From Rhodosorus marinus (taxonomy: Eukaryota; Rhodophyta; Stylonematophyceae; Stylonematales; Stylonemataceae), in assembly GCA_029953675.1 (NCBI GenBank), contig JAMWBK010000008.1, positions 1,025,001-1,089,000 on the forward strand: DNA of 64,000 nucleotides. The letters are read 5' to 3'. Below are positions 10,677 to 22,339 of this stretch, piece after piece. The position numbers and the translations under genes are program-made. Numbering within the stretch: position 1 is the stretch's first letter; the number at the start of each line of letters is the position of its first letter. The notes beneath the pieces are model-generated. The model searched no databases. It had not been told where the DNA came from and was given only the letters and a program-made list of their open reading frames with translations.

Positions 10677-12800
10677 CTACTCGCGTGGCGTCAGAGTATA
10701 GAATCTATTCGGCTTTCGCAAAGCCGTTTGACTAACCGGCGGCTTATCATCGCGAATTGCAGCCGCTATCCTTAGCTGTGCTTCAGTACAAAGCTTAAGC
10801 CTTCGCTTTTGATCTCCACTCAGTTGTCCCGTGGCGCAAACGTCGTCGAAGTCTTTAAACAGTCGATCAAAGGAGATCGAACTTGGCATCTCAGTCAAAG
10901 CGTCGTTTCCGTTGAGATCCTCCATTGCCAGATCATCTTCTCCGTAAGCCCAGTAGGTAACTACTTCGATTCCCTAGAAACATCCGTGAAGCTTCAACTG
11001 TTTAGAAAATGAACAGTACCTCCCTAGCAAAGAGATTGCTGTGAGAGCATGCCATACTTCGCGGTGTCTGGGCTCGCCAAGTACACTCATCGGACTAGTC
11101 TGAACCAAAAAGTCAGGAGGGACTAGTGAGCCTTTCTCCAGATTCAGATCAGTCAATGCTCGTTCTATCTGAGCCATAAAATAGGCGCAGTCGAGAAGTT
11201 CCTTTTCCTCGGGATCGCGACCCAGACAAACACCTTTCAAACCTATCGTGTCGTGGAGACTCCGAATGCTCGCGTGCTGGAGACCAAAGCACGACCACCC
11301 CACGGCATGCGAGAACCAACCTACGTTTCGTAGCAGCAGAAGCAAAGAGATACACTTTTGATAAGCGGGCATTTCCAATAACCAGGCCTCAAGTACCGCA
11401 AACGGTAACAAGCAAAATAGCTGCACTCTAGTACCATCAATTAACCCTGGATTGCTCAAATATAAATAGAGGTCATAAGCCTGAGCCGCACGATTGAGCT
11501 GCGGATCAGCCGCTTGCTCGAGAAGGACTGGCTTATGTTCTCCAGACAGCGTTTGCTTCACTTCCCCGAACAAGGCCTTTAGAAATGCCCGCCTCGCAAC
11601 CAAAACTGGGTGTTCGCTGACGGGAGGTTGCCCGACCCTTCCATGGCTGAGCGAAATCACTCGGCTCTCGCCAGTGTCTGCATGCACTTGTACGAACGCC
11701 GTGAGCACCTTCGAGAACAAACGTGGTTCAAAATTAGGTTTTCTTCACATGACGATACGACGACTAGTTACAGTGTTTCATATCTCGGTGCTGTAATAAC
11801 TCACTTCGTCACCCCTCAGCTGCTCATCTGCTCCAAGTAGTTCACTGAAGCGTGAGCAAACTGCTGAGGCAACAAAGTCCGGAATCTTAGACGCCTTGGA
11901 ATTTGAATTGCCTGCATTTGGAGTCCCCTCCTGGAGTTTCCCTGCACCCGCCAGCTTGAGCGCCGTTAGAGCGTTGCCGGCCGCTATTCGTCTAGCCAGC
12001 TTCTTGCTCTGACCAAGACCAGCCTCGTACTGTACACCATTAACTTCCACCGCCATCGTGAATGGAGGATTAACTCTACTACCGCTCAACTCTCTCCACC
12101 GCAGCTTCAGCTTTTTCTTATCCACGTACTCATGTAACTTGGAAACGGACTCAACGGACTGCTCTTTCGCCGGTAGAGTTTCATTCACTCTCGCATTGGC
12201 GGAGGACTCGGCAATGTCTGGCCCTCCAGATGGGAGGCTTACGGGTTCTGAACTGATCGCATTGTCTGCCAGGAGCTTTTCAATCGCCAGGTGCGACGCG
12301 TTTTGTTTCGCAAGCTTCTTTGACGTATCTCTTGCCGACGCAAGAGGCAACCCGTCCAACTCGATTGTGACAACAAAACAGCCCGTTGAAGCCTTCAATA
12401 GAACAATCATCCGTCTGAGAGCGTTTCCTTGGGATTTCTAGTATTGGTGCAGGCTTCTACCGTGTCTTTCACCTCCTCAAACTTGAAACTAAGCTTCTTC
12501 TTCGTTTTCTGTGAAAACTCGTTCAGAGCAGAGGTTGGATTCGCGTGTCTACAAGTCGAACAGAAGAACGCGCAAGTCAGTGCTGATTCGTGTGGACGGT
12601 ATGATTCCATCAGACGGAGCTTAACGACCATACTTTGAGAACGTTTCTCCCAGAATTGCTTGCGTAGTCTTCACGGGAGGATACTTCTTCTTGCGTATTG
12701 TTCGGCGCTGGTCCGTCGCTGCTGTAGGATGCTCCTCAGCGTCGTCTCCTGCTGAGGGTACTTGAACCACCACCTCTTCAAGTGAAAATTCGAAGGGGTG
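10677..12800 (-). CDS. Two-dsRBD protein with a degenerate adenosine-deaminase (ADAR/ADAD-like) domain; 5' end unresolved
   Basis: Exons recognised: 12800-12634, 12548-12461, 12392-11805, 11708-11058, 10973-10677, all in phase. dsRBD1 spans an intron (NPTSALNEFSQKTKKK, then KKLAKQNASHLAIEKLL). dsRBD2 has SKLHEYVDKKKLKLRWRE and QSKKLARRIAAGNALTAL. The rest follows the A_deamin layout: KIPDFVASAVCSRFSELL, VLTAFVQVHADTGESRVISL, ARRAFLKALF, LYLYLSNPG and, near the end, SCFGLQHASIRSLHD. The catalytic sites are lost: HAE is HPV, the SPCG cysteine motif is SNPG, and the MSCSDK region lacks its cysteine. It therefore looks like a non-catalytic dsRNA-binding protein comparable to ADAD1/ADAD2. Upstream exons probably continue towards about 13680. 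Confidence 0.7.
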
Positions 12801-13810
12801 CTATTAGACTCCCCATCACGCACGATTAGCGTCTTCAAATGAAGTGTAGAGTAGAAAATTTCAACAACTCATAATGGTCTCGATTCGTACTTTTTGGATC
12901 GCTCCTGGGCCTCTTTCTCCCTGAATTTTTGAGAGTAGTTCCTGTATAACTTGGTACCTACTCACATAGATCCAATTCGAGGTAGTGCTGTCAACATCAT
13001 GGGCTCATGGAAGTCCCTTGATCCATACCACCTGGGTGCTACGAACCTGAGCAGGAACATCAAATGATTTGTTGTCCTCGCTTGCGACAGGTATCCCGGG
13101 ATCTTGGAAGAGAACTTCTGCTCTCAGATCTTGCGCTGTCTGCACCGTGGCAGGTAGGTGCAACACCTCGACGTCCTCTCCGCTTGTGATCATGCTCTCA
13201 CCTGCGGCAGGCTCTGATTCCATCACCAGCTTCTCGATATGTTTCAGAGCTCCTACGCAGCGCTTGTATCCTTAAGACTCTTCCGTTGGTGATTCCGCAA
13301 ACCTGTTCAAGCATCGAATCACTGTGCTTACCAACTCAAGCCTTTTCACGCACACAAATCACTGAAGACCTGGTATAGTTGACCTCATACCAAAAACTCC
13401 CCGCAGCTGAAGAGCCCTATCAGGTATATTCCATAAGCTCAAGTCAAACATACGCCTTGTTCAATCCTTCGAATAAGCTGGAACAGCTTCTCGTCAGGAT
13501 TCAGGTGCTCGGATGTCCAGTCAATAGGGAACCCGCTACGGCTCAGTCCGACGAACAGAGAAGAAAAGAGTCCATAAAACAGTTCCTTGAGAAATCCAAT
13601 GTACCGATAGAGCCCTTTTACATGGTACTCCCAGTCACGGAACTCCCTAAAGGATACTCTACCGAGCTAGCCAACTACATCCCCCCTACCCCCCACCCCC
13701 CTTGGCAAAAAGAACCTCGTCTTGAGCAGTTGGTCCAGAAGAGGAAGCAAATTTACTTTGAGAAAAGCATCACAGTCCCAACGAGCAGTCCATTTACGAT
13801 TTTACGCTAA
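12801..13810 (-). other. Probable 5' exons and promoter of the dsRBD gene, not resolved
   Basis: Several short open stretches with plausible splice sites occur on the minus strand, for example 13259-13030 (IEKLVMESEPAAGESM), but I cannot join them with confidence. C runs at about 13680-13705 on + are G runs on the minus strand, the usual upstream signature, so transcription probably begins near 13700. The long + ORF at 13379-13810 starts with TTG and is likely a shadow. Confidence 0.3.
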
Positions 13811-14222
13811 AGGCGAAGGAACACAACAAAAAATTCTCTAATCGCCTGTTGAGCGGTGCATCTGAAATCGGCCAATACTATTCAATACAAAGAATTCAAT
13901 CAACATATAATTGATTGTTTTACGGATTTATGTATTTTCAAAATAATTCTAAATCTTTTTTTTTGTGAAATATGGTGAACTGTAAAAATGTGGTACACAT
14001 ATTTTTTAAGGGTTTTTCGGAGGAGTGGGAGCGGAAATCTAAAAAAGAGTTTGGAATTCTTGTTATTTGTATTTAGGAAGAAATTATATTGATATTGGAT
14101 TGCGTTTCCACTGACGTAGGTGAGATTGGGGAAATTGGTTGGTCCTGGGACAAACTGAAATGTTGTTGTGGCAGGTGGTGTGGGACGAAACCGCTTCTGG
14201 ATGTAGGTTGGGAGAAACGGGT

Positions 14223-14754
14223 ATGAGGTTCTCATTTAAGCTCCGGACTACTCACAAAAACGCGGCTCCGCCGACTCACCTCACTGGGTTTTCAATGGTG
14301 GTGGGTAGCTTTCACCAATAGTGGAGGCTATAGTTTCCCAGAAAGTCCGGCGAACGGTTGAACAAGGGTCGGGTTCATATCGGCGAGCTCCACCGTGTGA
14401 GAGATGAGTTAGACAGCCCGGAACTCATGTTGGAGCTTCATTCAGAAGCGCGTTTGGGTTCACAAAGAAAAATCGCTTTTTGAGCAGAGAATCAGGTACA
14501 TGCGAGTCTTCAAAGCTGTTCGTTTTTTTGTACACAGGTTTACACATCTCAAGTTGTAGCTTCAGAAATATGAGGAAACTGTGTAGGGACCTATTACAAC
14601 CTTCAGAGCGTTTCTCCCTTTACAGTATGATCGTTTCAAAATGCAACGACAGATACTGACGCTCGAAGATAGCTGGTGCTCACTCATGACAGCTCCAGAT
14701 CGTGCTACCGTCGCCTCGCTCGTTTCCTCATTCACTACTGTGACCGCGATTTAA
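14223..14754 (+). CDS. Possible multi-exon gene, unrecognised
   Basis: The 250 bases upstream are G/T-rich, as at other starts. A possible chain is ATG 14223, an exon from about 14340 reading LNKGRVHIGELHRVRDELDS, a short KYEET stretch, and an exon from about 14624 reading YDRFKMQRQILTLEDSW and ending at a TAA near 14754. The charged helical segments vaguely resemble the end of the DUF155/RMND1 family, but this is weak. The junctions are not secured. Treat as a pointer only. Confidence 0.22.
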
Positions 14755-14934
14755 GTATTACCGTAGTTGGAACCAGAATATGCAACTGCAGTTTCATTGG
14801 TCGCAAAAAGCAGGTCTTGTCTTGCTTCACAATCTGCCGTTACACTTTCAACAATCGCAATGACCAATTTGTTTTTTGCTGAGAACACGGTTTGACCGTC
14901 GTTACGCACTCCATTACCCGGAAACCCGTAAACA

Positions 14935-14976
14935 ATCACAAGCAAGACTTGTGACAATCACAAGCAAGACTTGTGG
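14935..14976. repeat. 22-bp direct tandem duplication containing an inverted repeat
   Basis: The unit caatcacaagcaagacttgt plus two bases (gr) is present twice, head to tail. Inside each copy CACAAG and CTTGTG form a 6-bp inverted repeat around a 5-nt spacer. Function unknown; slippage or a small protein-binding palindrome are both possible. Confidence 0.6.
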
Positions 14977-15310
14977 CGAGGCGCCTTGCCTGACATGCAT
15001 GAAAGATACTTTCCGAGCACAATTTTGGAAACCACCCCCCTTTAATTTTAGTGGTCGAGGAAAACATTCCTTTTTAAACCGATTTTATTCTTGAAGTGAC
15101 TCTTGGCAAAGCACTTTCCCCTCCTTCGTGAGGTGGGTGTGAAAATTGAGACCTTCTCTCAACGGATCAGATATTCATCTTATTCAAACTTTTACGACGA
15201 AATGGCTTATAATAAATCTATATATAGGACTAGGCTTTTTCAGTAGTTTTGAATCTTCAAAAGCAACTAACAGACTTCGAAAGTCTTGAGTTATGCACAA
15301 TCTGCGCAAA

Positions 15311-15331
15311 CTAGAACAATTATTGTTCTAG
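15311..15331. repeat. Perfect short hairpin (9-bp stem, 3-nt loop)
   Basis: CTAGAACAA, loop TTA, TTGTTCTAG. Lies in AT-rich intergenic DNA. See the related 12-bp hairpins at 37168 and 52645. Confidence 0.5.
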
Positions 15332-16140
15332 AAGAAATCCTCGCTAAAAGCGTTTGACATTGAAAATTCAACTAAAATACACGCAATCTCCTAACACCTT
15401 TCGTTGAGATTTAGAGAATTCAGCTTGCCACACAAAAGTAAACGCTTCAGCTACTGGTTCGAATATTTGGCTTTTGCACTACTAGCCAATCATGATCCAC
15501 GATTCGTCGATCTCGTTCATATTTTCTATAAATTCTTTCATCCCAAACTGAGAATATCGAGCGTACCTAAAATCCAATAAAAATATGTTCGTTTCTTAGT
15601 TTTTTCCGGAAATGTTTTTTTGTTCTTTTTAGATGGTGAGGACGTTTTTTCATGGTTTCGGTTGAATTTTAGACTGGATATTTTTGGGAAATCGTGTTTT
15701 GTTTTAATAATTTGAAGGGCTTGGGGTTGCTGGGGGGCTTGGCGAGATTGGTTAAAAGAGAGAGACTTAAAAGGGCGTCGCCAGTTCGGAGTGAAATGGA
15801 TATTGCGATTTTGGTTTGTTGAGGATGGATTTGGGAAAAATATGGAGATTTTGAGGTTGGAGGAAGGGCTTTGGATATTGAGAGATTGGTGAATATCCGA
15901 AATAGGTTTTTAGGGTAAGGGAAGTATTTATGAAAGGTTTGTGGAGAAGGTTTAGGGAGGAGAAAGATGAGCGGGTCTGAATCCTAATTTGTTAGGATCA
16001 GGATCGGGGAGGGGGAAGGAGGCGATCGATCCTGTAAGCGCTTTTTTTATCCTTGGAAAGTGTTTGGGTAGGAGGGGGTTGATGCTCAAGGATTTGAGGG
16101 ACTTGGCTCTGAGGTTGGTGGTGGGTTTATTTGTGTAGGA

Positions 16141-17213
16141 ATGGGTTTGCTTCCGAGGGATGAGGAGGCGGGAAACTTGGAACCGTTTTGTAGGATTTGT
16201 TTGGGTGGAGATGACGAGGATGACTGTGGTCATTTGATGACTCCGTGCAACTGTACTGGAAGCTGTGAGTTTGGCTTTCGAAAAGTATCTATGCTTGTTC
16301 TCGCGTTTTTCACTGATACAGGGCTGCCCCATGTTCGAGGTGTCATACCAAAACACCAGCGGCAGTTCTTTCAAAGACACTACCGAGTCCATATCTTGCG
16401 TTCTTCCCGAACCATTGCTTCTGTTCCAGTGTTGTCCTTGTTGAGTGTGTTTTTTTGTTGCGCTCTCGGCTTGCAATGGTCTGAAGAAAACTTGCTTGAA
16501 AATCGTTCTCTTTCAGTGAGACATGTTCACAAGAAGTGCTTTGAGACGTGGACGAAAAACTGCCCGCCGCTACCCGAATCTGGAACTCTTGTTGGAGCTA
16601 TTCTGGGGTTACTAGCGCATGCGGGCTATTATTGGTTATGTACTCGTATTAGATGTGAACTATGTGGTGCGTCAAAGCCTTCTGAACGCTGTGGAAAGGC
16701 TGTCCCTCCATTGTATCGTCCTTGCCCGCCCTATAAAGTTTACTTACGATACTTGTCTTATCAACAGGGTCGATGTATCGTGTAAAGAGAATACGCGTGC
16801 GATGGATTCTGAGATGGATGTTTTTGCTGTTAATATCTTGTGCATTCGTTGTCGGCCTTGGGAGAATGTCTAGCGAGGGCCCGCGATTTATTTGCTTCAA
16901 GGCCCAATATCAGTGGTGGTTATTTTGTTTGGATGCTTCTGAAGAGGTCCTCATTCACAGGAGCTCGTTGATTTCATGAATAGGAAGTCCGAAAGGAATT
17001 CAAGGCACATAGCAACGGGTATTTAGAAGGCGAAGTGCGCCTTTCTCGCTTTCGACCATGTCGTATCCCGAAACTTCTTGAACGTTTGTATGCACAGGGG
17101 ATGGAAACTTTCACTGTAACATCATATTATTATATTCGATTAAATGTGAGCCATTGTACCTTCGCGAATACTGCTTAAATGGTATGAAACAAATTCGTTT
17201 TCCAATACTAGTA
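16141..17213 (+). CDS. RING-CH (MARCH-type) membrane E3 ubiquitin ligase, structure partly resolved
   Basis: Exon 1, 16141-16264, starts MGLLPRDEEAGN and carries CRICLGGDDEDD then PCNCTGS. Exon 2 from 16517 gives VHKKCFETWTKN; the last ligand pair CELC is at 16654-16665. Together this is the C4HC3 RING-CH signature. An exon from about 16770 encodes a basic stretch and a transmembrane helix (WMFLLLISCAFVVGLG). Further open exons with good splice signals lie at 16962-17018 and 17099-17213. RING-CH proteins ubiquitinate membrane proteins. The intron around 16591-16652 is uncertain: it may be a 45-nt intron or retained, because the frame stays open. The C-terminal end is not certain. Confidence 0.65.
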
Positions 17214-17706
17214 TAGGGCGATGGAATCGCCGCTACGTGTCCTTGAAGATGAGAAATCCATGGCAGTCGCAATTGAACTATTTACAGATGCGGAGGAGTC
17301 GACCATAAGGTCGTCCAAACATGGAAAGCAAGAGCTTGACTTGAAGCAGTTAAGCAAACAACGCATGGGACGTCTGTCCACTGATGAGCGAAAAATTTAC
17401 TCTGCAGACGATACGATTGCTTATATCACAGAAACTTCATGCGAAGCGGGTCCTAATCTAGGCTGCACGGTCTGATTGGCCGCAGGAAGCTTGGTGAGCT
17501 CGCTGAAGACCATTTCAGGGCTGTACCACTTGCTTTTGATTCTTAGCAACCCGACAACCGTGCACTCAAGACCAAGAGTCAACCTCAGAGATCAAAGCAC
17601 GCGCGATATGTACAAACTGGTCGGGTTACAACGGGGCTGAAGCTTTGGGAACCGGAAACCCCCGTCGTAAGACCTCAGACATATTGAAATAAACTAGATG
17701 CGGAAC
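17214..17706. other. 3' region with an unassigned ORF
   Basis: An ATG-initiated ORF at 17221-17475 (84 aa, acidic/basic mix, MESPLRVLEDEKSMAV) follows the last RING-CH exon after an AG. It may be a final exon of that gene or its 3' UTR; I recognise no domain in it. Confidence 0.3.
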
Positions 17707-19377
17707 TTAGAGACCAAAATCATCCTCCCAATCGCTGTCTTCCTCGGGCTCCTCCATTTCATCGAAGGGCACCTCGTACCTATTCAGTAAAACAAAAACC
17801 AACGCAAGAAGCCACAGCCTATCAGCTCCCAACCACTCGCTTTAGGTACCTGGCTGGTTTCCACAAGTAGGGCATACCGTAAGAGGCCACCAATACCTCC
17901 GAAGCCCCTAACGAACTGACTTCCTTCCTGGCTTCGATTCGTTACAAACTCCAGCTGAGTTCCAAAGCTCCTGTAGTTCTCCGCCAACCACTCTACATAA
18001 GGTTCGCTCTCCGTGACCTCAAGCTCTGCGCCGGATTCCGGATCGATATATTGGGCCTTGTCCAGAGCCTCCTCGGGTGACAAGATTTTCACTACCTCGT
18101 CCCCAGTCTGAGTATTCTTCAAAATTAGTCTGCACAAAGGAAAAAAGATAGCCACTGTGAACAAGGCTTGAACTCATCTGGGAACGCGAGTAATTGCCCT
18201 CAAACACACGAACCTGGGGTGTTCCAAGTTCTCATATATAATCAGCGTCTCGACGGCTCCCATTTCGAGCGCTCGCATGGTATCTTTCACACCAAAGCAG
18301 ATCTTCTCCGTTCCCTTCGAAATTTCATCAAAGTACCTGTTCATACAATGTGTAAGAAACCTTGAGCTACACAGAGGACCGCGAATCGCCTCTGCAAGAA
18401 ATCGCTCTCCTGCCATCCTGCTCACCGTTGAATCAGCTTTTTCTCTTTGATAAACTTCACGTTTCCTAGGGTCTCCGCGGAAAGATCGATTGCCTGATTG
18501 AATCCATTCTCGCCTCCGTAGGATACATCAACGATCTTGATCACTTTCTGACGAAGCCTCTGATCAAACATGTCTGAGTTGGACAGATCATTCTTGAAGT
18601 CTGCTGAACCAGCTAGAACAAGTCCCGTTACGTTCACCTGTGATTTCGGTTCGACAGTTCAAGTAAGAGTCACACTCTTGAGCGCGTGAGGAAAGTTGGC
18701 GGAAGAAGAAGAATTACCCTTTGACCATCGGCGATGAAGCAGTCTACAGCGGTCTCAGCAACCTTTCTAATAAAGTTATGGCGTTTTTCGAGACGTAGTC
18801 GCTGGAAACGCAGGGCTGACTGACCTCCTCTTCCGTGCTTTTTAGGCAAATCTACAGTAAATTTGCGAATCACTCGTCTCGTATTTCCCGCCAGATCACC
18901 AAACAAAGCCCCATTACCGTCCATAACAATAAATCCAAACTTCTCATCTGACTCCAAGAGCGACGACAAAGCTTCGGTATGGAATTTGTTGTCACACAGG
19001 TAAAGCGAAGTGTTGATGGGCTTGAAGGGCTCAATATCGAAAGTTACTTGCTTTTCCTTGTTGTCATTAGTAATGATGGTTCCGCAGTAAAGTACTAGTC
19101 CATTCTCAGGTACCTTCGAGTAAAGCTTTAGCCTTTGCTGAGTTGACGTGATAGCACTTAGGACCGATTGCCTGTTGACTCTTGACTTGATGTTCGACGC
19201 CGTTCCGTACTCGTCTGCAAGCAACTTACTCACTCGCGAAATCTGATCCCTTGGAGGAATAATCAGACTGATCATCGACGTCCCATTTCCCCTCGCTGCC
19301 TCAAGAGCCTTAATCAACTTCTTAATCCTAAAAACCTCAACGGCGTGATCAGCCTCAACATCCCCATTTTCCGCCAT
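17707..19377 (-). CDS. ERF1: Eukaryotic translation release factor 1 (eRF1)
   Basis: Exons 19377-18718, 18637-18426, 18336-18214, 18129-17878, 17779-17707 give 439 aa, the normal eRF1 size. The decoding-domain motifs are intact: NIKS at residues 62-65 and YLCDNKF (YxCxxxF) at 126-132. The catalytic GGQ is at 184-186 in [10 protein letters not shown]. The C-terminal domain keeps [15 protein letters not shown] and the acidic tail ending WEDDFGL. eRF1 reads all three stop codons in the A site and triggers peptide release with eRF3. Canonical NIKS and YxCxxxF fit the standard genetic code, and all genes here end in ordinary stops. ATG 19377 is chosen because the frame upstream offers only GTG. 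Confidence 0.96.
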
Positions 19378-20048
19378 CTCACCAATCACTAAGGAAACAG
19401 CACACTACTCAAAAACGAAAAGAAAGTAGCAACACAAGATCTCAACAAGCCCGCGCAGCACCTTTCCCCCTCCCCCCCCCCAAAAAAACCTTACGATAAT
19501 CTCTATAAAATTCAACTTCAAGCCTTTCTCAAGTATCCCTTCAGAAATCTAAACAATGGGAGCCAAATAAAAAACAAGAAAACACCAGGCTTTTATATCC
19601 ACAAAGTAACCAGTACTTTTTCCCATACAAGCTGTCTACTCCTCTATCCCAACCCTTCCTCTTTCTGGCCAAGCCAAACCTCCTTCCGTCAACACGGCCC
19701 GTTCACTTCGCGGCGTTGTAATCAGCACCTACCCCCATCCGAACACAACTTGAAAACTACAACGACGAATGTCTTAGTAGAGAGTGATTTCTCCTAACCC
19801 CTTTTAAATATTTTTAAGTTCATATTTAACACTCCACATAAACCTTTTATTTTATTTTTTTTCTATAAAATATGTTGCTTACCCCCCTTAGAACGGTATT
19901 CTATCATTGGATTGGGTAGTCAAGGGGGGGGGGAGGGAGTGAACAAAATTTTTTCTGTTGTGGTTGAAGATTGGATTTGAATAAGGGTTAGGTGGTAGGT
20001 GAGTGTTGCTGGGAAAGGACTACAGTCAAGCCATTTCGTTTTGAACGG
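19378..20048. promoter_or_regulatory. Divergent intergenic region, eRF1 promoter side
   Basis: 19380-19760 is C/A-rich on + (G/T-rich for eRF1). After an AT-rich middle with poly-T and poly-A, 19915-20048 becomes G-rich on + with a run of ten or more G at about 19925. This looks like two divergent upstream flanks back to back, implying a + gene starting near 20049. Confidence 0.45.
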
Positions 20049-20517
20049 ATGTGTAGACGTTGGTGGATAGCACTACGGATCTGCTCCGTTGTCTACTCTC
20101 GTACCCCCCAAAATTATAGCTTTGTCAGACGCTCTGACTTCGGAATGTTTCTTCCAATGGGCGCCTTTCGGGGTATGAACTGCTTTTTCTGGATGCCTGG
20201 ATTGCCCAGGAGTTTATAGGCTTGATGATGTTTGGTCTGGACGTAGCAAGCGTGAGATTGGTTTTCAGGCTCATGGGGAATCGCTGAATGAAACCACGGT
20301 GAAAGAAGCTGGTAATCGCCCCTCGGAGACGCGCGTCCTCCTACATGGAGAACAGTCTCCAGACAAATTTTTGCTTGCTACAACTCGTTCAGGAGGAATC
20401 GCGAAAAGCTACACCCCGGCTAGATACGGGAACGGATCTTTGGGAACAGCTTGTGTCCACAGGGATCCAGGCTTTCTCAGAATCATTCAAGTCCTGTTCT
20501 GTAACCCGGCATCCTAA
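20049..20517 (+). CDS. Hypothetical small protein, possible mitochondrial presequence; weak
   Basis: From ATG 20049 the frame reads MCRRWWIALRICSVVYSR, basic and hydrophobic like a presequence, up to a donor at 20173. Joining to an acceptor at 20209 continues the frame to a TAA at 20515-20517 (143 aa), but that intron would be only 37 nt, shorter than any other here, so the join is doubtful. An overlapping frame at 20345-20533 is also open. The upstream G-rich flank argues for some transcript. No family recognised. Confidence 0.25.
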
Positions 20518-20823
20518 AATTCGAACGGGTTGAACAGGTTTCCATCTTCCCATGCATATCTTTCTAGGCATATGCTCCAGGACGAGATACAACCAAGTTA
20601 CTCAAGAAAAACGACCCGCATACTTGCCCGCAAGTCCCATACCCTCTCAAAAATGATCGAGCGATGCCAAGACTTTCTTTCCATTATCGTGGTTGTCGGT
20701 AATGCCAACTTGATCTTGTTAAGGCACCACTTGCGCGTGAACGGTCTTCGACACTCGATCGGTGAGAATCTTGCTTGAGGGTGAACTGAGTTGGATGGCT
20801 CTGTAGAGGTGAAGGTTGCTGAT

Positions 20824-21661
20824 ATGGCAGTAAGAGCGTTCGTGAGACGCGCGCATTCGAGCGTGAATAGCAGCGAAATATCTCAGTTTGCTTCCCAAGC
20901 TGAGCAATGGTGGGATTTGAAAGGTCCTGCCTCGATGCTGCACCGTATGAATCCAGTCAGAGTTGCTTTCGTTCGAAGCGCCCTTGAAGAATTAAGTAAA
21001 GAAGGAAATTTCCGTCGACCACTGAAGAATTTGAGAATTCTGGATGTGGGTTGTGGCGTTGGGATTCTTTCTGAACCACTCGCACGGCTCGGAGCTGAGG
21101 TTCACGGCTGCGATGCTTCTGAAGCTTCCATTGAGGTTGCGAAAAGTCATCAACCGGACGATTTACCAAATTTGAGGTACAGCACGGCGACCGTTGAACA
21201 GCTATCCGCGAGGAAAACCCAAAACTTCGATTGTGTGATATTATCCGAAGTAATCGAGCATGTGAACGAACCCGCAAATTTCTTGGCAAATTGCGCATCC
21301 CTGGTATCTTCAGATGGGCGGCTTGTTCTTTCCACTATCAATCGTACGGTATCCTCATTCCTCGCTACTAAGGTCGTAGCGGAGCACATGGTCAGACTTT
21401 TGCCAGTCGGGACACACGACTGGAGAAAGTACGCGAAACCTGAAGAAGTCGCTGGGCAGTTGTCCTTGTTGAATATGAATGTGGATGAGGTCGCTGGCAT
21501 AGAATTCAACCCTCTGACAAGGTACGAGACCAGAAGACCTGCACGTTGAGCTGTGACCTAACTGCTTGGGTTTTGTTTTTCGTAGACGATTTCAACTGTC
21601 AAGCAATCTAAGCGTCAACTACATTCTTAGCGCGTCCAAAGAAACGCCTGCAGACACCTGA
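20824..21661 (+). CDS. COQ3: Ubiquinone biosynthesis O-methyltransferase COQ3/UbiG
   Basis: Exons 20824-21521 and 21586-21661 give 257 aa. The short N-terminus MAV then RAFVRRAHSS resembles a mitochondrial presequence. SAM motif I is LDVGCGVGILSEPLARLGA, followed by GCDASEASIEVA. Family hallmarks include WWDLKGPASMLHRMNPVR at the N-side, CVILSEVIEHV, and DWRKYAKPEEV with NPLTR and LSVNYIL at the C-terminus. COQ3 carries out both O-methylations of the ubiquinone ring on the matrix side of the inner mitochondrial membrane. The start is ATG 20824, since the longer frame begins with TTG. Confidence 0.95.
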
Positions 21662-22339
21662 CCGCTCGCTCGAGCGTGTATTGTAAATAGTTCTGCAATG
21701 AATCTGTATTATCCGAGAAATCTTCAACGATGTTCAAGACGGTCGTTGCTGTAGTCCGAGGACCATACTGAGCAGAAGCAGCGTATCTCTCACGGATATA
21801 ACTGCTCCCACGTAACCCAATCTGTCCCGCATGGCTGTATCAAACCCCGACCATGGGAAGTCCACCCGCAACCCTGGGGCAGGCTGTCCCGGGCAAGAAC
21901 CAGCAGCCGGCTGACCTCGGCACCCAATTGAGCCTCCTCACTGCCTTGGATGCCGAAAGACTAAGAGATAGAACTTACACTGCACAGCCATATCTATTGC
22001 ACAACACCGAGCTTCACCAAAGAACCCCGAGGACAAGCTGTCCCCAATCAAGTTTCGAACCTTGCTGACAAAACCGGACAGTAGGCACGTGGAGGGTACT
22101 CTTCTCCATTGGAGACGGAGGTAGATACTGCGCTCTCATCCTGTGCAAAGCATTAAGTGCTTTTTGAGAGTTCAGTTTGACTTTTGCTGGGCTTGTGGGA
22201 AGGATGATTGGTACTTGAATACTTCTTTTCGCGAGCCAGTCATAGAGTAGAGGTGGTGCTTCGGTAGGGAGGTGTTGAAGATACGTCTTTAAGGGGTTCC
22301 ATTCGATTCGTCCTACTGCTTGCAGTAAGCGACATAGAT
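21662..22339. other. Intergenic; nothing recognised
   Basis: No supportable ORF or RNA. The last 180 bases are G/T-rich on +, as at other + gene starts. The short ORF at 21853-22068 has no exon partner. Confidence 0.5.

Larger units (their letters stand above)
14755..16140. other. Gene-poor AT-rich stretch, then G/T-rich flank of the RING-CH gene
   Basis: 14755-15590 shows no supportable gene; it carries a short tandem duplication and a small perfect hairpin, listed separately. From about 15600 to 16140 the + strand is very G/T-rich, the pattern seen upstream of other + genes, and leads directly to the ATG at 16141. Confidence 0.45.

Noticed and set aside
13379-13810. Long + ORF of 143 codons
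   Set aside because: Starts with TTG, is opposite the likely 5' region of the dsRBD gene, includes a C-rich run that is a G run on the minus strand, and shows no recognisable domain.
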